A DNA stretch of 43,758 nt from Microcaldota archaeon (GCA_013425335.1 JACCLG010000035.1:1-43758), one strand, 5' to 3'. Shown: positions 28,868-38,100, counted from the stretch's first letter. Made by a program: numbers and translations. The notes: generated by a model not told the origin, from the letters alone.

Positions 28868-28929
28868 TGCTAAAATTATGGAGGGGAAAGTATACTAATC
28901 TTACGGAGGGGTAACTTTCCGGTGAACAT

Positions 28930-29733
28930 ATGGCAGTAAACGAGGTAAGATGCAAGTCTCTACTCAACCCTAGCAAGCTTGCTGTCTACTGCATAAACCC
29001 ATATGTGGGATGCCAGCATGGCTGCACATACTGTTATGCAAATCCGATAACAAGGAGGTTCAGCAGGCATTCCGAGCCATGGGGAGAGTTCGTTGATGTG
29101 AAAGTCAACGCTCCTGAAATTTTAAGGAAGGAGATTGCCTCAAGGAAGAAAGGTCAGGTTTTCGTATCATCCTTGACGGATGCCTACCAGCCTCTTGAGA
29201 AGAAATATGGGCTTACGAGAAAACTACTGGGAATACTGCTTGAAAAACAATTCCCTGTATGCATCCAGACCAAATCCTCGCTTGTCACAAGGGATATTGA
29301 CCTGCTGAAAAAATTCGATGAAAAGGAGGTTGGGTTCACGATAACGACTCTTGATGAGTCTGTCAGGAAAAACTTTGAGCCTTTTTCCTCTTCTATAAAA
29401 GAGAGGCTGGATGCTCTCAAGCTGCTGCAGGAAAACGGGATAAATACATACATATTTGTCGGCCCTGTTCTGCCTTACTTGACTGATAAAAGCCTTGAGG
29501 AGCTTGTGAAAACTGCCTCTGATCTGAAGGTTGATTATATCTGGTTTGACAAGTTGAACCTCAAGCCTGGCGTGTGGGATAACATGGAAAGAATACTCCA
29601 AAAACATTACCCGCATCTTCTTCCTCTCTGGAAGGAGGTATTCTTCTCAAAAAGCGATTACTACGAAAGATTCAAGGAGAGGGCAGAGCAGCTCTGCAAG
29701 GATTATAACGTCAGATGCAGGTTCTGCTACTAA
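28930..29733 (+). CDS. Radical SAM protein, SplB-like
   Basis: LAVYCINPYVGCQHGCTYCYANPITRRF (CxxxCxxC); C-terminal CRFCY. Confidence 0.88.
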   Translation: MAVNEVRCKSLLNPSKLAVYCINPYVGCQHGCTYCYANPITRRFSRHSEPWGEFVDVKVNAPEILRKEIASRKKGQVFVSSLTDAYQPLEKKYGLTRKLLGILLEKQFPVCIQTKSSLVTRDIDLLKKFDEKEVGFTITTLDESVRKNFEPFSSSIKERLDALKLLQENGINTYIFVGPVLPYLTDKSLEELVKTASDLKVDYIWFDKLNLKPGVWDNMERILQKHYPHLLPLWKEVFFSKSDYYERFKERAEQLCKDYNVRCRFCY

Positions 29734-29884
29734 ATTTTATACGTTACCGTTTTCTCCTTACTGATTTGTTGAAGTTTAGTAAGTTAGACTTAGGATTACT
29801 TAGTCTGAGAAAAGATGCACCAGCTGGCGTATCACGAATGACAATTCAAGACAGTTAGAAAAGGTTAAAAGCATTGGCTATTTT

Positions 29885-30454
29885 TTATTTTATATCAAAT
29901 ACAGCTACGTTTCCTCCAATACTAGGGTAATCAAAGCCAAAGAAGAGCTGCAATCTGCTTGCATTCTGGGGGACTTCAAAAATTATGTGTCCTCTAGCTT
30001 TAGTTTTTGGTTGCAGAGTTTCATTAACCCATGTGTTCTCTGTGAGGGGAGTAAAAAACTGACTAGCCTCATAGAGAGGTTCACGTGTAGGCTCTCCCTT
30101 GGAATTAACAAAAAAACCATAGCTGTCTGATAAACCTTCATCTGATATCCTAAATCTACGTTGCTGCTCGATAGTTATTATTTTATCATTTTGCAGATTT
30201 TCAATACCGATGTCAAGAATCACCAATTCATTACCCATCGCTGCATAAAAAGGTCCTCGACTAGTGTCTATTCTTGTAGCAGTTGATTTACCATAAACCG
30301 TTATGGCTATTTTTCCATCGCTTGCTGTCTCACCAATCTTAAATGTTTTGTTTTGTAACGTGGTATAGTGCCCTGAACTTCCCCATCCACCAATGCAACC
30401 AAGTAGGAATAAAGCTAGAATTAAAGCTGTCAAATATCTCTTCATATCCAACAT
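29885..30454 (-). CDS. DUF4352-like lipoprotein
   Basis: MKRYLTALILALFLLGCIGG lipobox; Ig-like pattern ITVYGKSTATRI..GNELVILDIGIEN. Confidence 0.65.
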   Translation of the reverse strand: MLDMKRYLTALILALFLLGCIGGWGSSGHYTTLQNKTFKIGETASDGKIAITVYGKSTATRIDTSRGPFYAAMGNELVILDIGIENLQNDKIITIEQQRRFRISDEGLSDSYGFFVNSKGEPTREPLYEASQFFTPLTENTWVNETLQPKTKARGHIIFEVPQNASRLQLFFGFDYPSIGGNVAVFDIK

Positions 30455-30629
30455 CGTATAGTTTTACAACAGACAGATTTTTACTATTTTCGATCAAAGA
30501 GTTGCAAAAATTTCTTGAAAGACTTTAATCCATTCAAATCCTGCTTTATCATATTATTAGTATCCTTTTCCACGATATTTTATACCTAAGAGATATCTAT
30601 AAATAATAGCTTCCTAAAATATCCAATTA

Positions 30630-31016
30630 ATGGATAAAAAATCAAAACCGGTTCCAAAAGTAGAAGGAGCGCAAGAAAATAAGGGTCTTATGCAGAGCGT
30701 AATGGAAGGGGCTGGTGTTAAGTGGAGTATAGTTGCAGCTGCTTTAGGAGTTATAAGTATAATGGCAGTTAGAGCCCTTGACATTTTTTACAATATCTCA
30801 ATACCATTTTTTGTTTATTTAGCAGTAATTGTTGCACTTATCCTAATTTCAGGCATAGGATATTATAGAAAAAATACAAATCCTGTCTGGAGCTTTCTTC
30901 TTTTATTCGCTGCATCTTCGATGTTGACCCTTGAATGTACTCCAATAATTGCTATACTATTCCTAGCCATAATTTTTTACTGGACATATCGTAAACAAAA
31001 GGCGCGTAAGACATAA
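30630..31016 (+). CDS. Small multi-TM hypothetical membrane protein
   Basis: 128-aa ORF with several hydrophobic helices in an AT-rich stretch. Confidence 0.5.
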   Translation: MDKKSKPVPKVEGAQENKGLMQSVMEGAGVKWSIVAAALGVISIMAVRALDIFYNISIPFFVYLAVIVALILISGIGYYRKNTNPVWSFLLLFAASSMLTLECTPIIAILFLAIIFYWTYRKQKARKT

Positions 31017-31229
31017 TGTGACTTTTATATACAAAAACTTATTACTCATTCAAACCCCACCTTGTCGTACACCTCCTTCACAATTCTCGAGGATAATTTT
31101 AAATAATATCCAAGTTAGTAATATTTACGGGATTGAAATACAATCAGCCCAATGTTTGTTAACAATGTGTTAACTAACTTTTATATTTAGTAATAAATGC
31201 AGGTCTAGTGTTAAGGCTCTCTACTATAG

Positions 31230-31331
31230 TGGGCCCGCCCGGGATCGAACCGGGAGTTTTCACCGTGTCAGGGTTACGCGGATGCTGGAAGAACCAGCCT
31301 CCTTGACGTCTTACCATTCGACTACGAGCCC
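31230..31331 (-). tRNA. tRNA-Val(GAC) with ~30-nt intron at ~31274-31303
   Basis: GGGCTCG/CGGGCCC acceptor, D-arm GTCG..GAC, T-arm CCCGG TTCGATC CCGGG; removing the intron gives TCACC CTGACAC GGTGA. No encoded CCA. Confidence 0.8.
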
Positions 31332-31368
31332 ATGCAGAGTATTTTTTGTTTTATAGAATTAAAAACCC

Positions 31369-32349
31369 TTATGCTAAACTGGACTTCAGGGAGTCCCAGC
31401 CAACTGCGTCAATTTTTTTCCCATCAAGAAGAACTCCTCTGCCTCTCAGCGCTTTTCCGATTTCAAAAAGAGCGCCTCCTGCATCCTCAACCCTGCTTTT
31501 GACCTTCTCAAAGCTTTCCCGCCTTATGCTTACGATGAGCTCGTAATCCTCCCCGTTGTTGAGAAGATAGTTTTCTTTAACATTATGCTCTTTTGCAAAC
31601 TTCCTCGCCTCTTTGGAGAGTGGAATCCTCCCGCTGTCAAGGGAGAGGCAAACCCCGCTCATGCGGGCTATCTCGCCTGCAGAGAAAAGCAGGCCGTCCG
31701 TTATATCCATGCCCGTGGCTCCCACCCTGCATTTGGCTATTGCCCTGCCTTCCTTCACCCTTGCAGATGGATTGAGGAATGCATTGACGAGCTTTGGGTA
31801 TCTGCCACTTTTCATGCCTTTTAGAAGAATCATCAAACCAAGTGCGGCATTACCTATCTCACCTGTGACGGCAACCACATCCCCGGCACGTGCATTGCAC
31901 CTCCTTATGGCTTCGCCTCTTCCAATCTCTCCGAGGGCAATGCCGCATATGCTCAGCTCCTTAGCCTTTTTGGTATCGCCTCCAACGAGGGGGGCGTTGT
32001 ATTCCATGCAGACCTGGTTTATACCACGCATTATCCCCCTAAGCTTATTGACATCAAATTGCGGGGGTATTCCGAACGAGAAAAGCGTGGCAAGGGGAGA
32101 AGCACCCATGGCAGCCAAGTCGCTGATGTTGGCAACGGCAACTTTCCTGCCGATTTGCTCTGGCTTCATCCCTTTTGGAAAGTGGGTTGAGCTGAACATT
32201 ACGTCTGATTTCGCAACAAGCTCCTTCCCGCCGAAACTTATGAGTGCCGCATCGTCCTCACCTGCGCCGGCAAGCACCCTCTTGTTTGTATACAACCCCC
32301 TGGTCAGTAGTTCTATAAGCTTCCTCTCGCCAAGCTCTGATGCCTTCAT
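31369..32349 (-). CDS. thiL: Thiamine-monophosphate kinase
   Basis: AGEDDAALI..ELVAKSDVMFSSTHFP..GRKVAVANISDLAAMGASPLATLFS..LVGGDT. Confidence 0.93.
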   Translation of the reverse strand: MKASELGERKLIELLTRGLYTNKRVLAGAGEDDAALISFGGKELVAKSDVMFSSTHFPKGMKPEQIGRKVAVANISDLAAMGASPLATLFSFGIPPQFDVNKLRGIMRGINQVCMEYNAPLVGGDTKKAKELSICGIALGEIGRGEAIRRCNARAGDVVAVTGEIGNAALGLMILLKGMKSGRYPKLVNAFLNPSARVKEGRAIAKCRVGATGMDITDGLLFSAGEIARMSGVCLSLDSGRIPLSKEARKFAKEHNVKENYLLNNGEDYELIVSIRRESFEKVKSRVEDAGGALFEIGKALRGRGVLLDGKKIDAVGWDSLKSSLA

Positions 32350-32399
32350 ATAGAAACTATTAATTATTTTCTATTTTAAATAGTAGATGTAGGGGTGAG

Positions 32400-33503
32400 A
32401 TGATGGAACCTTCTGATATGATAAGGGATGCGTTTACTCTTGACTACGAAGAGCCAGTAACGAGAGCCATAAGCGAACTCCCAAAGCATAAGACGTGCAT
32501 TGTTGTTATGAGGGGTAAGAAGTATGCGGGCATAGTGGATGACTGGACATGGATTAGCTCAGGTGCCAAGCCCGCAGCAAAGGTTGGCCATATCGCTGTT
32601 CACGCACCGACCATAACAAAGAAGACGGAAATGCTCGAAATATGCAGACTTTTCTTCAGCGGACCCTACAGAGCGCTGCCGGTGATGGATGACGATAAGC
32701 TAGTTGGGGTGCTTGCAAGGAGTGATGCTCTAAAGATGCTAAGCGATGAGGGGCTTCTTGGTAGGATGAAGGTCGAGGAAATAATGGATAAGCAAGTGCC
32801 TAAGATAGAAAGCAGGGCATCGCTGGGAAAAGCAAGATCTATGATGTACGGGAATCAGTACGGCAAGCTTGCCGTGATAGAGAAGGAAAGCCTTGTTGGC
32901 GTTCTGACTGCATATGACATAGCCAACCTTCTTGACAAGCCTAAGGATAAGCTGCCTTTCAGAAGAAGCAAGGAGAGGGTTGATGATATTGAGGTTTCAT
33001 CAATAATGAGGGAGGAGGTGTATACTGTAAAGCCGGAGGAGACAATCGTTGATAGCGCCAGAAAGCTCATAGAGAAGGATGTGGCTGCTTTGATAGTCGA
33101 GAGCGGCGGCAAGCCGGTTGGCGTTATCAGCGCTAGGGATCTCTTCTCGTGCGTGTTTAAGCCGGAGGAGGTCGGGTTGGATATCTCGGGGTTGGATGAA
33201 AACGATAGGATGTTTGTTGACGATATACGGGAGGATGCCAAGAAGACGCTTGATAAGCTGAGGAAGAGCTTTGAGGTTGAGTATCTGTCCCTGCACTTCA
33301 AAAAGCACGGGAAAAAGTATTCGGTGCACGGCAGGCTGATGGGAAGGGGGTTTGTATTCTCCGCAAGCTCTTTTGGCTGGGATTTGAGGAATGCGCTGAA
33401 ATCATTTTTGGATGAGATGGAGAAGATGGTACACAAGGAGAAAGAGGGAAGAATCGAGAGAAGAAAAACGACACCCAGAAAGACTGAAAGGTGGATTGAG
33501 TGA
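32400..33503 (+). CDS. Protein with four CBS domains
   Basis: Repeated CBS patterns (YRALPVMDDDKLVGVLARSDALK; KLAVIEKESLVGVLTAYDIANL; AALIVESGGKPVGVISARDLFS). Confidence 0.88.
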   Translation: MMEPSDMIRDAFTLDYEEPVTRAISELPKHKTCIVVMRGKKYAGIVDDWTWISSGAKPAAKVGHIAVHAPTITKKTEMLEICRLFFSGPYRALPVMDDDKLVGVLARSDALKMLSDEGLLGRMKVEEIMDKQVPKIESRASLGKARSMMYGNQYGKLAVIEKESLVGVLTAYDIANLLDKPKDKLPFRRSKERVDDIEVSSIMREEVYTVKPEETIVDSARKLIEKDVAALIVESGGKPVGVISARDLFSCVFKPEEVGLDISGLDENDRMFVDDIREDAKKTLDKLRKSFEVEYLSLHFKKHGKKYSVHGRLMGRGFVFSASSFGWDLRNALKSFLDEMEKMVHKEKEGRIERRKTTPRKTERWIE

Positions 33504-34861
33504 GCCATAATTCTATCGTTGCATTGGCTATAGGCGGCTCCTCCACCACAGGGGCTGCCGGTGTGGAGGCGGATTTGAAGACGTTTGCAGCCCTGGGAGT
33601 GCATTCGGCCGTTGTTATAACTGCAATAGCATCCCAGAATACCAGGGGAGTTCAGAAAATCCTATACCTTCCGAGGGAGATAGTCTCGCAACAGATGGAT
33701 TCTGTTTTTTCAGATATGAATGTGAGGGCTGTAAAGATAGGAATGCTGGGCAACAGGGAGATAACCGAGGCGGTTTTGGACGGAGTGAAGAAGTGGCACG
33801 CCAGGAACATCGTGCTGGACCCTGTAATGACTGCCCAGTCAGACTCAAGCTGGCTCATTGAGAAGGGGAGCATCCAAGCAATGAGGGAGCTGCTGGAGTT
33901 CTGCACAGTGGTGACTCCAAATTCGTTTGAGGCAGAGAGACTGACTGGGGTTAAGGTGAGAAGCACCAGTGATGCAAAAAAAGCGGCCAAAGCCCTTAGA
34001 ACCAAGGGAGCTGAAGCTGTCGTGATAAAAGGAGTGAGAGACGGCGGGATGATAAGTGATGTAACACTGCACAAAAACTTCAGGATTTTCAGGAAGAAAA
34101 TGGTTGGAACCGGAACCCACGGGGGCGGTTGCTGCTTCTCATCTGCGCTGGCAGCGTCCCTTGCAAAGGGGCTTGAAGTTGAGGAGGCTTTTGAGGCAAG
34201 CGAGAAGTTTATAGACGACGCCATAGGGAACAGCGTCAGGATTGGAAAGGGTTTGAAAGCGGTTGAGCCCATGGCGATGCTCATGAAAGATGCAGAGAGA
34301 TGCGTGGTTATCAGCGATGTGGAAGCGGCATTGGGGGAAGTTGAGAGTTGCATGCGGTTCTCTTCCATAATTCCGGAAGTTGGGACGAACATAGTTTACG
34401 CCATCCCGTATGCAAGGAGCACTGAGGATGTTGCAGGCGTGGTGGGGAGGGTGAGAAATGCCATGGGCAGGCCAGAATCTCTGGGAGGGGTGAGATTTGG
34501 AGCCTCCTCACACCTCGCAAGGGCGGTGCTCAAGATGATGGAGTTTGACAGCTCCAAGAGAGCGGCTGTGAACGTCAGGCTCACTGAAGCGAACCTGAAG
34601 AGCTGCAGGAAGCTGGGGCTGAAAATCTCATATTACGAAAGAGGCGAGGAGCCCGAGAGCGTTAAAAGAAGAGAGGGCGCAACGATTCCATGGGGCGTGG
34701 AGAGCGCTGTGAAAATGGCGAAGGGCATCCCAGACGTGGTCTACCAGAGGGGGGAGGTGGGAAAGGAACCATCCCTCATAATATTCGGGAATAATCCTGG
34801 AGAAGTTGTGAAGATTGCCTTGAAGCTCATTCCACCGGCTTTGCTAAAGAACTCGCCTTAA
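33500..34861 (+). CDS. thiD-thiN: Bifunctional HMP(-P) kinase / ThiN (thiamine-phosphate synthase domain)
   Basis: LAIGGSSTTGAAGVEADLKTFAALGVHSAVVITAIASQNT..VLDPVMTAQSD; ThiN: IPEVGTNIVYAIPYARSTEDVAGVVGRV..FGASSHLARAVLKMM. Confidence 0.92.
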   Translation: MSHNSIVALAIGGSSTTGAAGVEADLKTFAALGVHSAVVITAIASQNTRGVQKILYLPREIVSQQMDSVFSDMNVRAVKIGMLGNREITEAVLDGVKKWHARNIVLDPVMTAQSDSSWLIEKGSIQAMRELLEFCTVVTPNSFEAERLTGVKVRSTSDAKKAAKALRTKGAEAVVIKGVRDGGMISDVTLHKNFRIFRKKMVGTGTHGGGCCFSSALAASLAKGLEVEEAFEASEKFIDDAIGNSVRIGKGLKAVEPMAMLMKDAERCVVISDVEAALGEVESCMRFSSIIPEVGTNIVYAIPYARSTEDVAGVVGRVRNAMGRPESLGGVRFGASSHLARAVLKMMEFDSSKRAAVNVRLTEANLKSCRKLGLKISYYERGEEPESVKRREGATIPWGVESAVKMAKGIPDVVYQRGEVGKEPSLIIFGNNPGEVVKIALKLIPPALLKNSP

Positions 34862-34862
34862 A

Positions 34863-34894
34863 CCCCGACTTCTTGAGAAGGCGGGGGACTTTTT
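34863..34894 (+). terminator. Stem-loop followed by T-run after thiD-thiN
   Basis: CCCCG-a-CTTC-ttga-GAAG-g-CGGGG followed by GACTTTTT. Confidence 0.6.
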
Positions 34895-34989
34895 GAGCAA
34901 CTTTCAGACTTTGGGAGCAGGAGCGACTAAAGGAGCAAAGCCCATTCCACCCAAAGATTAATATTCAGTCCGCGCATATTACTCAGCAT

Positions 34990-35451
34990 ATGAGGAGGAA
35001 GGCACAGGCAAGCACTGAAATAATGATAACTGTTGCATTTGTAGTGACTATAATGTTTCCCCTGCTTCTCATAGCATACATGCAGAGCGCCAACGTGTCA
35101 GACCAGCTTGCTGTCCAGCAGGCTCAGCAGACCGCAACCAAGGTAGCCAACTACGCCGATGTTGTCGGCTCGGAGGGTTATCCGGCGAGAATGAGCGTGC
35201 AGGTGTTCATGCCCACGAACATAGACAGCATAACCGTTGGGAATTCCACCGGCGGCATAGGGCATGAGCTGATAATCAAGGTTAAGACGAGCGCCGGTCC
35301 AACGCAGGTAGTTGCATTGACCTTGACAAAGATTGCAGGAGACCTCTCAACCATAGCCAAGCCTGGAACATATTTTATAAAGATATATGCTGAGGACAAC
35401 TGCACCCAGGTGGATCCGATGCAGAATTGCGTGTACATTGAGAGGAGCTAG
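34990..35451 (+). CDS. Class III signal peptide pilin-like protein
   Basis: MRRKAQASTEIMITVAFVVTIMFPLLLIAYMQSA; KAQASTE leader plus hydrophobic helix. Confidence 0.8.
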   Translation: MRRKAQASTEIMITVAFVVTIMFPLLLIAYMQSANVSDQLAVQQAQQTATKVANYADVVGSEGYPARMSVQVFMPTNIDSITVGNSTGGIGHELIIKVKTSAGPTQVVALTLTKIAGDLSTIAKPGTYFIKIYAEDNCTQVDPMQNCVYIERS

Positions 35452-35459
35452 GTGGTAGC

Positions 35460-36236
35460 ATGAGCAGCTCAAAAGGGCAGAGCGCTAACGAGTTACTCGT
35501 TATATACATGTTCGTCATGCTAATCTTCACAATTTTCGTGGCAAGCTTCGGCCAGCAGCGTTCGGTGGATATGGAGCAGGCAAAAGTGGCCTTGGCTGAC
35601 AGCATTGGTGAGCAGTTCGCCTATGAGATAAATCTTGCTGCTAGATCAGGCAGCGGCTACTCAAGAAGAGTCACCTACCCTCTCCTGCTGGATGGAGTCA
35701 CACCCTACACTATTGTGTTGAATAACATCTCAAACAGCGTTGACATCCAATTCAGCATGGGAACTCTAAACTATTCGCACTCATTTCCTATCATAACTGC
35801 CAATGTGAAAGCCCAACCTGAAATATTTGCCAAGCTACCAAACGGAATGGCATATGGGTATATCCTACATTCAAGCAACCAAAGCTTTTCCACAGGACAG
35901 ATCTACATGCAGAATATAAATGGGTTGATTGTCACAAGTCTCGCCGTGCCCAACTCCCCAAAGCCGGGCAGCATAAGTGTGAACGTATCCGGAAGTTATA
36001 AAACTGGAAATGTACAGTTCTCCAATATAACTGCCAAAGTGAGCGATATGTTCGGAAACCCCACGCCTGATGGAACGCTGGTGAGCTTTCAGACACTGGG
36101 AGCTGGAGTGATAGATGATTTTGCGCCAACGGTTAATGGGACTGCCACAGCTGTCTTAATCACCTCAAGATTGACTGTGGTCAGGGCATGCGTTTCCGGG
36201 AAATGCGATTCCAAGGGAGTTCATTTTGGGCCCTAG
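35460..36236 (+). CDS. Pilin-like protein with C-terminal Big-1/invasin-like Ig domain
   Basis: SKGQSANELLVIYMFVMLIFTIFVASF leader; ITAKVSDMFGNPTPDGTLVSFQTLGAGVIDDFAPTVNGTATAVLITS. Confidence 0.7.
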   Translation: MSSSKGQSANELLVIYMFVMLIFTIFVASFGQQRSVDMEQAKVALADSIGEQFAYEINLAARSGSGYSRRVTYPLLLDGVTPYTIVLNNISNSVDIQFSMGTLNYSHSFPIITANVKAQPEIFAKLPNGMAYGYILHSSNQSFSTGQIYMQNINGLIVTSLAVPNSPKPGSISVNVSGSYKTGNVQFSNITAKVSDMFGNPTPDGTLVSFQTLGAGVIDDFAPTVNGTATAVLITSRLTVVRACVSGKCDSKGVHFGP

Positions 36237-36246
36237 GGTTGAGCAC

Positions 36247-36750
36247 ATGAGAAAAGCACAAACGAGCAATAGGGAGATAGGGCTTGCCTCTCTCATTATG
36301 ATAGTTATCATACTCTACCTGTATTTTACTGCACCGCAGGAGTCTGTCATACCTTCGGGACAAGCCTTCCATGAGAAATGCGAGCTCCAGGGGAATTTAT
36401 CATGCTACAGCGTGCTTCTCAGGAGGGGGAGCAGCAAGCTTGACATTTCAATAACTCAGAATACCGGAAAGCTGATAAACATCACCTCCCTTGTCTGCAC
36501 AAACAAAAGCGAGGCCTCGGTGGTGATGCCGCTCCTCAACAACACCGTGCTGGTGACTTCGGGGGAAAGAGCCTACGTATCAGGTGGAAACAGCGGGAAT
36601 AATGTCCTATGCACGAAAGAGGATGGGAAGAGCCTGCCCAATGCATCGCTTGGGGATGTGTATTACGGGAACATCTACTTGGCGTATATTGAGGTAAAGA
36701 CAGGGGCTATTGGATTCTTGAACGGGACGCTTGCCACCAGATACTCCTGA
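36247..36750 (+). CDS. Pilin-like exported protein
   Basis: MRKAQTSNREIGLASLIMIVIILYLYFTAPQES leader; sequon-rich ectodomain. Confidence 0.6.
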   Translation: MRKAQTSNREIGLASLIMIVIILYLYFTAPQESVIPSGQAFHEKCELQGNLSCYSVLLRRGSSKLDISITQNTGKLINITSLVCTNKSEASVVMPLLNNTVLVTSGERAYVSGGNSGNNVLCTKEDGKSLPNASLGDVYYGNIYLAYIEVKTGAIGFLNGTLATRYS

Positions 36751-37263
36751 TTAATGCGTATTCTCTGCCATGTATTTTCCATTGTACAGGCTTTTTGATT
36801 TTTTTGACAGTTTGAAGAACACGAGCTGCACCAGTCTTGCATCCTTTGCAAGCTTTATCCCATGCGGGTTTGACACAATGAGAAGAGACTCGCTCCTTCC
36901 CTCGTAGCCAGGGTCCCACACAGCACATTGAAGGAATGCTCCGCACCTTAAAAGAGAGGAGCGTGGGAATGCCAATGCGATGCAGTCCTTGGGTATTCGG
37001 ACTGTTTCGTTGTAAACCACCTTGTATGCGCCTTTTTCTAGATGCGCGAATCCTCCTTTGAAGTCAATTTTTCTGCAGTCTGATATTATTCTCTGCTTGT
37101 TGCTGAAGTCTATAACCCCTTCGCTGCTGAACTCAAAAATATCTCTAAGCGTCAAATCCACTCCTGCAGGCTGCAGCTGAATATTTTTATCAACAAGGTG
37201 CTCCAGCAAGGAGGGGGTTGCACCCATCAATTGAATTATCTCCTTGTCGCTTAGAACTCCCAT
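36751..37263 (-). CDS. dUTPase / dCTP deaminase-family protein
   Basis: IQLQPAGVDLTLRDIFEF..ALAFPRSSLLRCGAFLQCAVWDPGYEGRSESLL. Confidence 0.85.
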   Translation of the reverse strand: MGVLSDKEIIQLMGATPSLLEHLVDKNIQLQPAGVDLTLRDIFEFSSEGVIDFSNKQRIISDCRKIDFKGGFAHLEKGAYKVVYNETVRIPKDCIALAFPRSSLLRCGAFLQCAVWDPGYEGRSESLLIVSNPHGIKLAKDARLVQLVFFKLSKKSKSLYNGKYMAENTH

Positions 37264-37277
37264 AGAGATTCCCGGTA

Positions 37278-37697
37278 TTAGTAATGAAAAATCTCATCCT
37301 TCTTGAAGAACCTGCCTATCTCAACCTCTGCAGTCTCCCTTGAATCCGAAGCGTGAATTATATTGGCCTGCACATCTGTCCCGAAATCCCCGCGTATTGT
37401 CCCTTTTGATGCTTTCTTTGAATCCGTGGGGCCGGCAAGCTCCCTGACTTTTTCAACTGCGTTCTCGCCCTCAATAACCATGCAGATGATGGGTGAGGAG
37501 CACATGAACTTTACAAGACCTTGGAAGAACGGCTTGTTTACATGATGGGCGTAATGCTCCCTGCAAATCTCATCGGTGAGCTGCACCATCTTCATCCCAA
37601 CTATTTTGAGATGCGCCTTCTCAAGGCGTGAGATTACCTCTCCTGCAAGCCCTTTCTTGATTGCATCGGGCTTCAGCATTACAAAGGTTTTTTCCAT
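37278..37697 (-). CDS. ndk: Nucleoside diphosphate kinase
   Basis: KTFVMLKPDAIKKGLAGEVISRLEKAHLKIVGMKM..TIRGDFG..NIIHASDSRETAEVEI; M at 37697. Confidence 0.95.
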   Translation of the reverse strand: MEKTFVMLKPDAIKKGLAGEVISRLEKAHLKIVGMKMVQLTDEICREHYAHHVNKPFFQGLVKFMCSSPIICMVIEGENAVEKVRELAGPTDSKKASKGTIRGDFGTDVQANIIHASDSRETAEVEIGRFFKKDEIFHY

Positions 37698-37705
37698 GAA
37701 TACAC

Positions 37706-37873
37706 CTAGGCCTGGTACCTGGTAGTCCATTTGAGCTTGCGGGGGTTCCTCTTCAGCTTCAGCATGTTCATCCTGCATTTTGATGAGCAGAAGCTTAGCG
37801 TGCTGCCGTCCTTTTTCACATACAGCACTCCTGTTCCCCTGTTAATCTCCTCGCCACAAAATGAGCATTTCAT
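37706..37873 (-). CDS. rpl24e: Ribosomal protein L24e
   Basis: [55 protein letters not shown] (55 aa); absent from the ORF track (below length cutoff). Confidence 0.93.
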   Translation of the reverse strand: MKCSFCGEEINRGTGVLYVKKDGSTLSFCSSKCRMNMLKLKRNPRKLKWTTRYQA

Positions 37874-37881
37874 GCAATTAC

Positions 37882-38100
37882 CTACTTCGCCTTTATCGGC
37901 TTTGCCTCTCTTTCAGTTTCCAGCAGTATGATGATGTCCCCTCTCCTTACGGGGCCTTTGACATTCCTTCGGATGACCCTGCCCTTGTCTCTCCCCTCAA
38001 GTATCTTGCACATCGCTTGGTAGACCTCCCCATAGATTCCGGTCTTGCCAAGGAGTTCCACCACTTCTGCAGTTGCTGGCTCTACGATCATTTTGCTCAC
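37882..38100 (-). CDS. rps28e: Ribosomal protein S28e
   Basis: [62 protein letters not shown]. Confidence 0.95.
   Translation of the reverse strand: MSKMIVEPATAEVVELLGKTGIYGEVYQAMCKILEGRDKGRVIRRNVKGPVRRGDIIILLETEREAKPIKAK

Noticed and set aside
28868-28929. Short inverted repeat GGAAAGT...ACTTTCC between nreA and the radical SAM gene
   Set aside because: Seven base pairs in a 60-bp divergent promoter could easily occur by chance or be RBS-related purine tracts.
29734-31331. Active integrative element at tRNA-Val
   Set aside because: No integrase gene and no second copy of the tRNA 3' sequence found; kept only as a possible relic island.
32350-32402. TPP (THI) riboswitch upstream of thi genes
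   Set aside because: Only ~50 bp of AT-rich promoter sequence; no CUGAGA/thi-box-like core.
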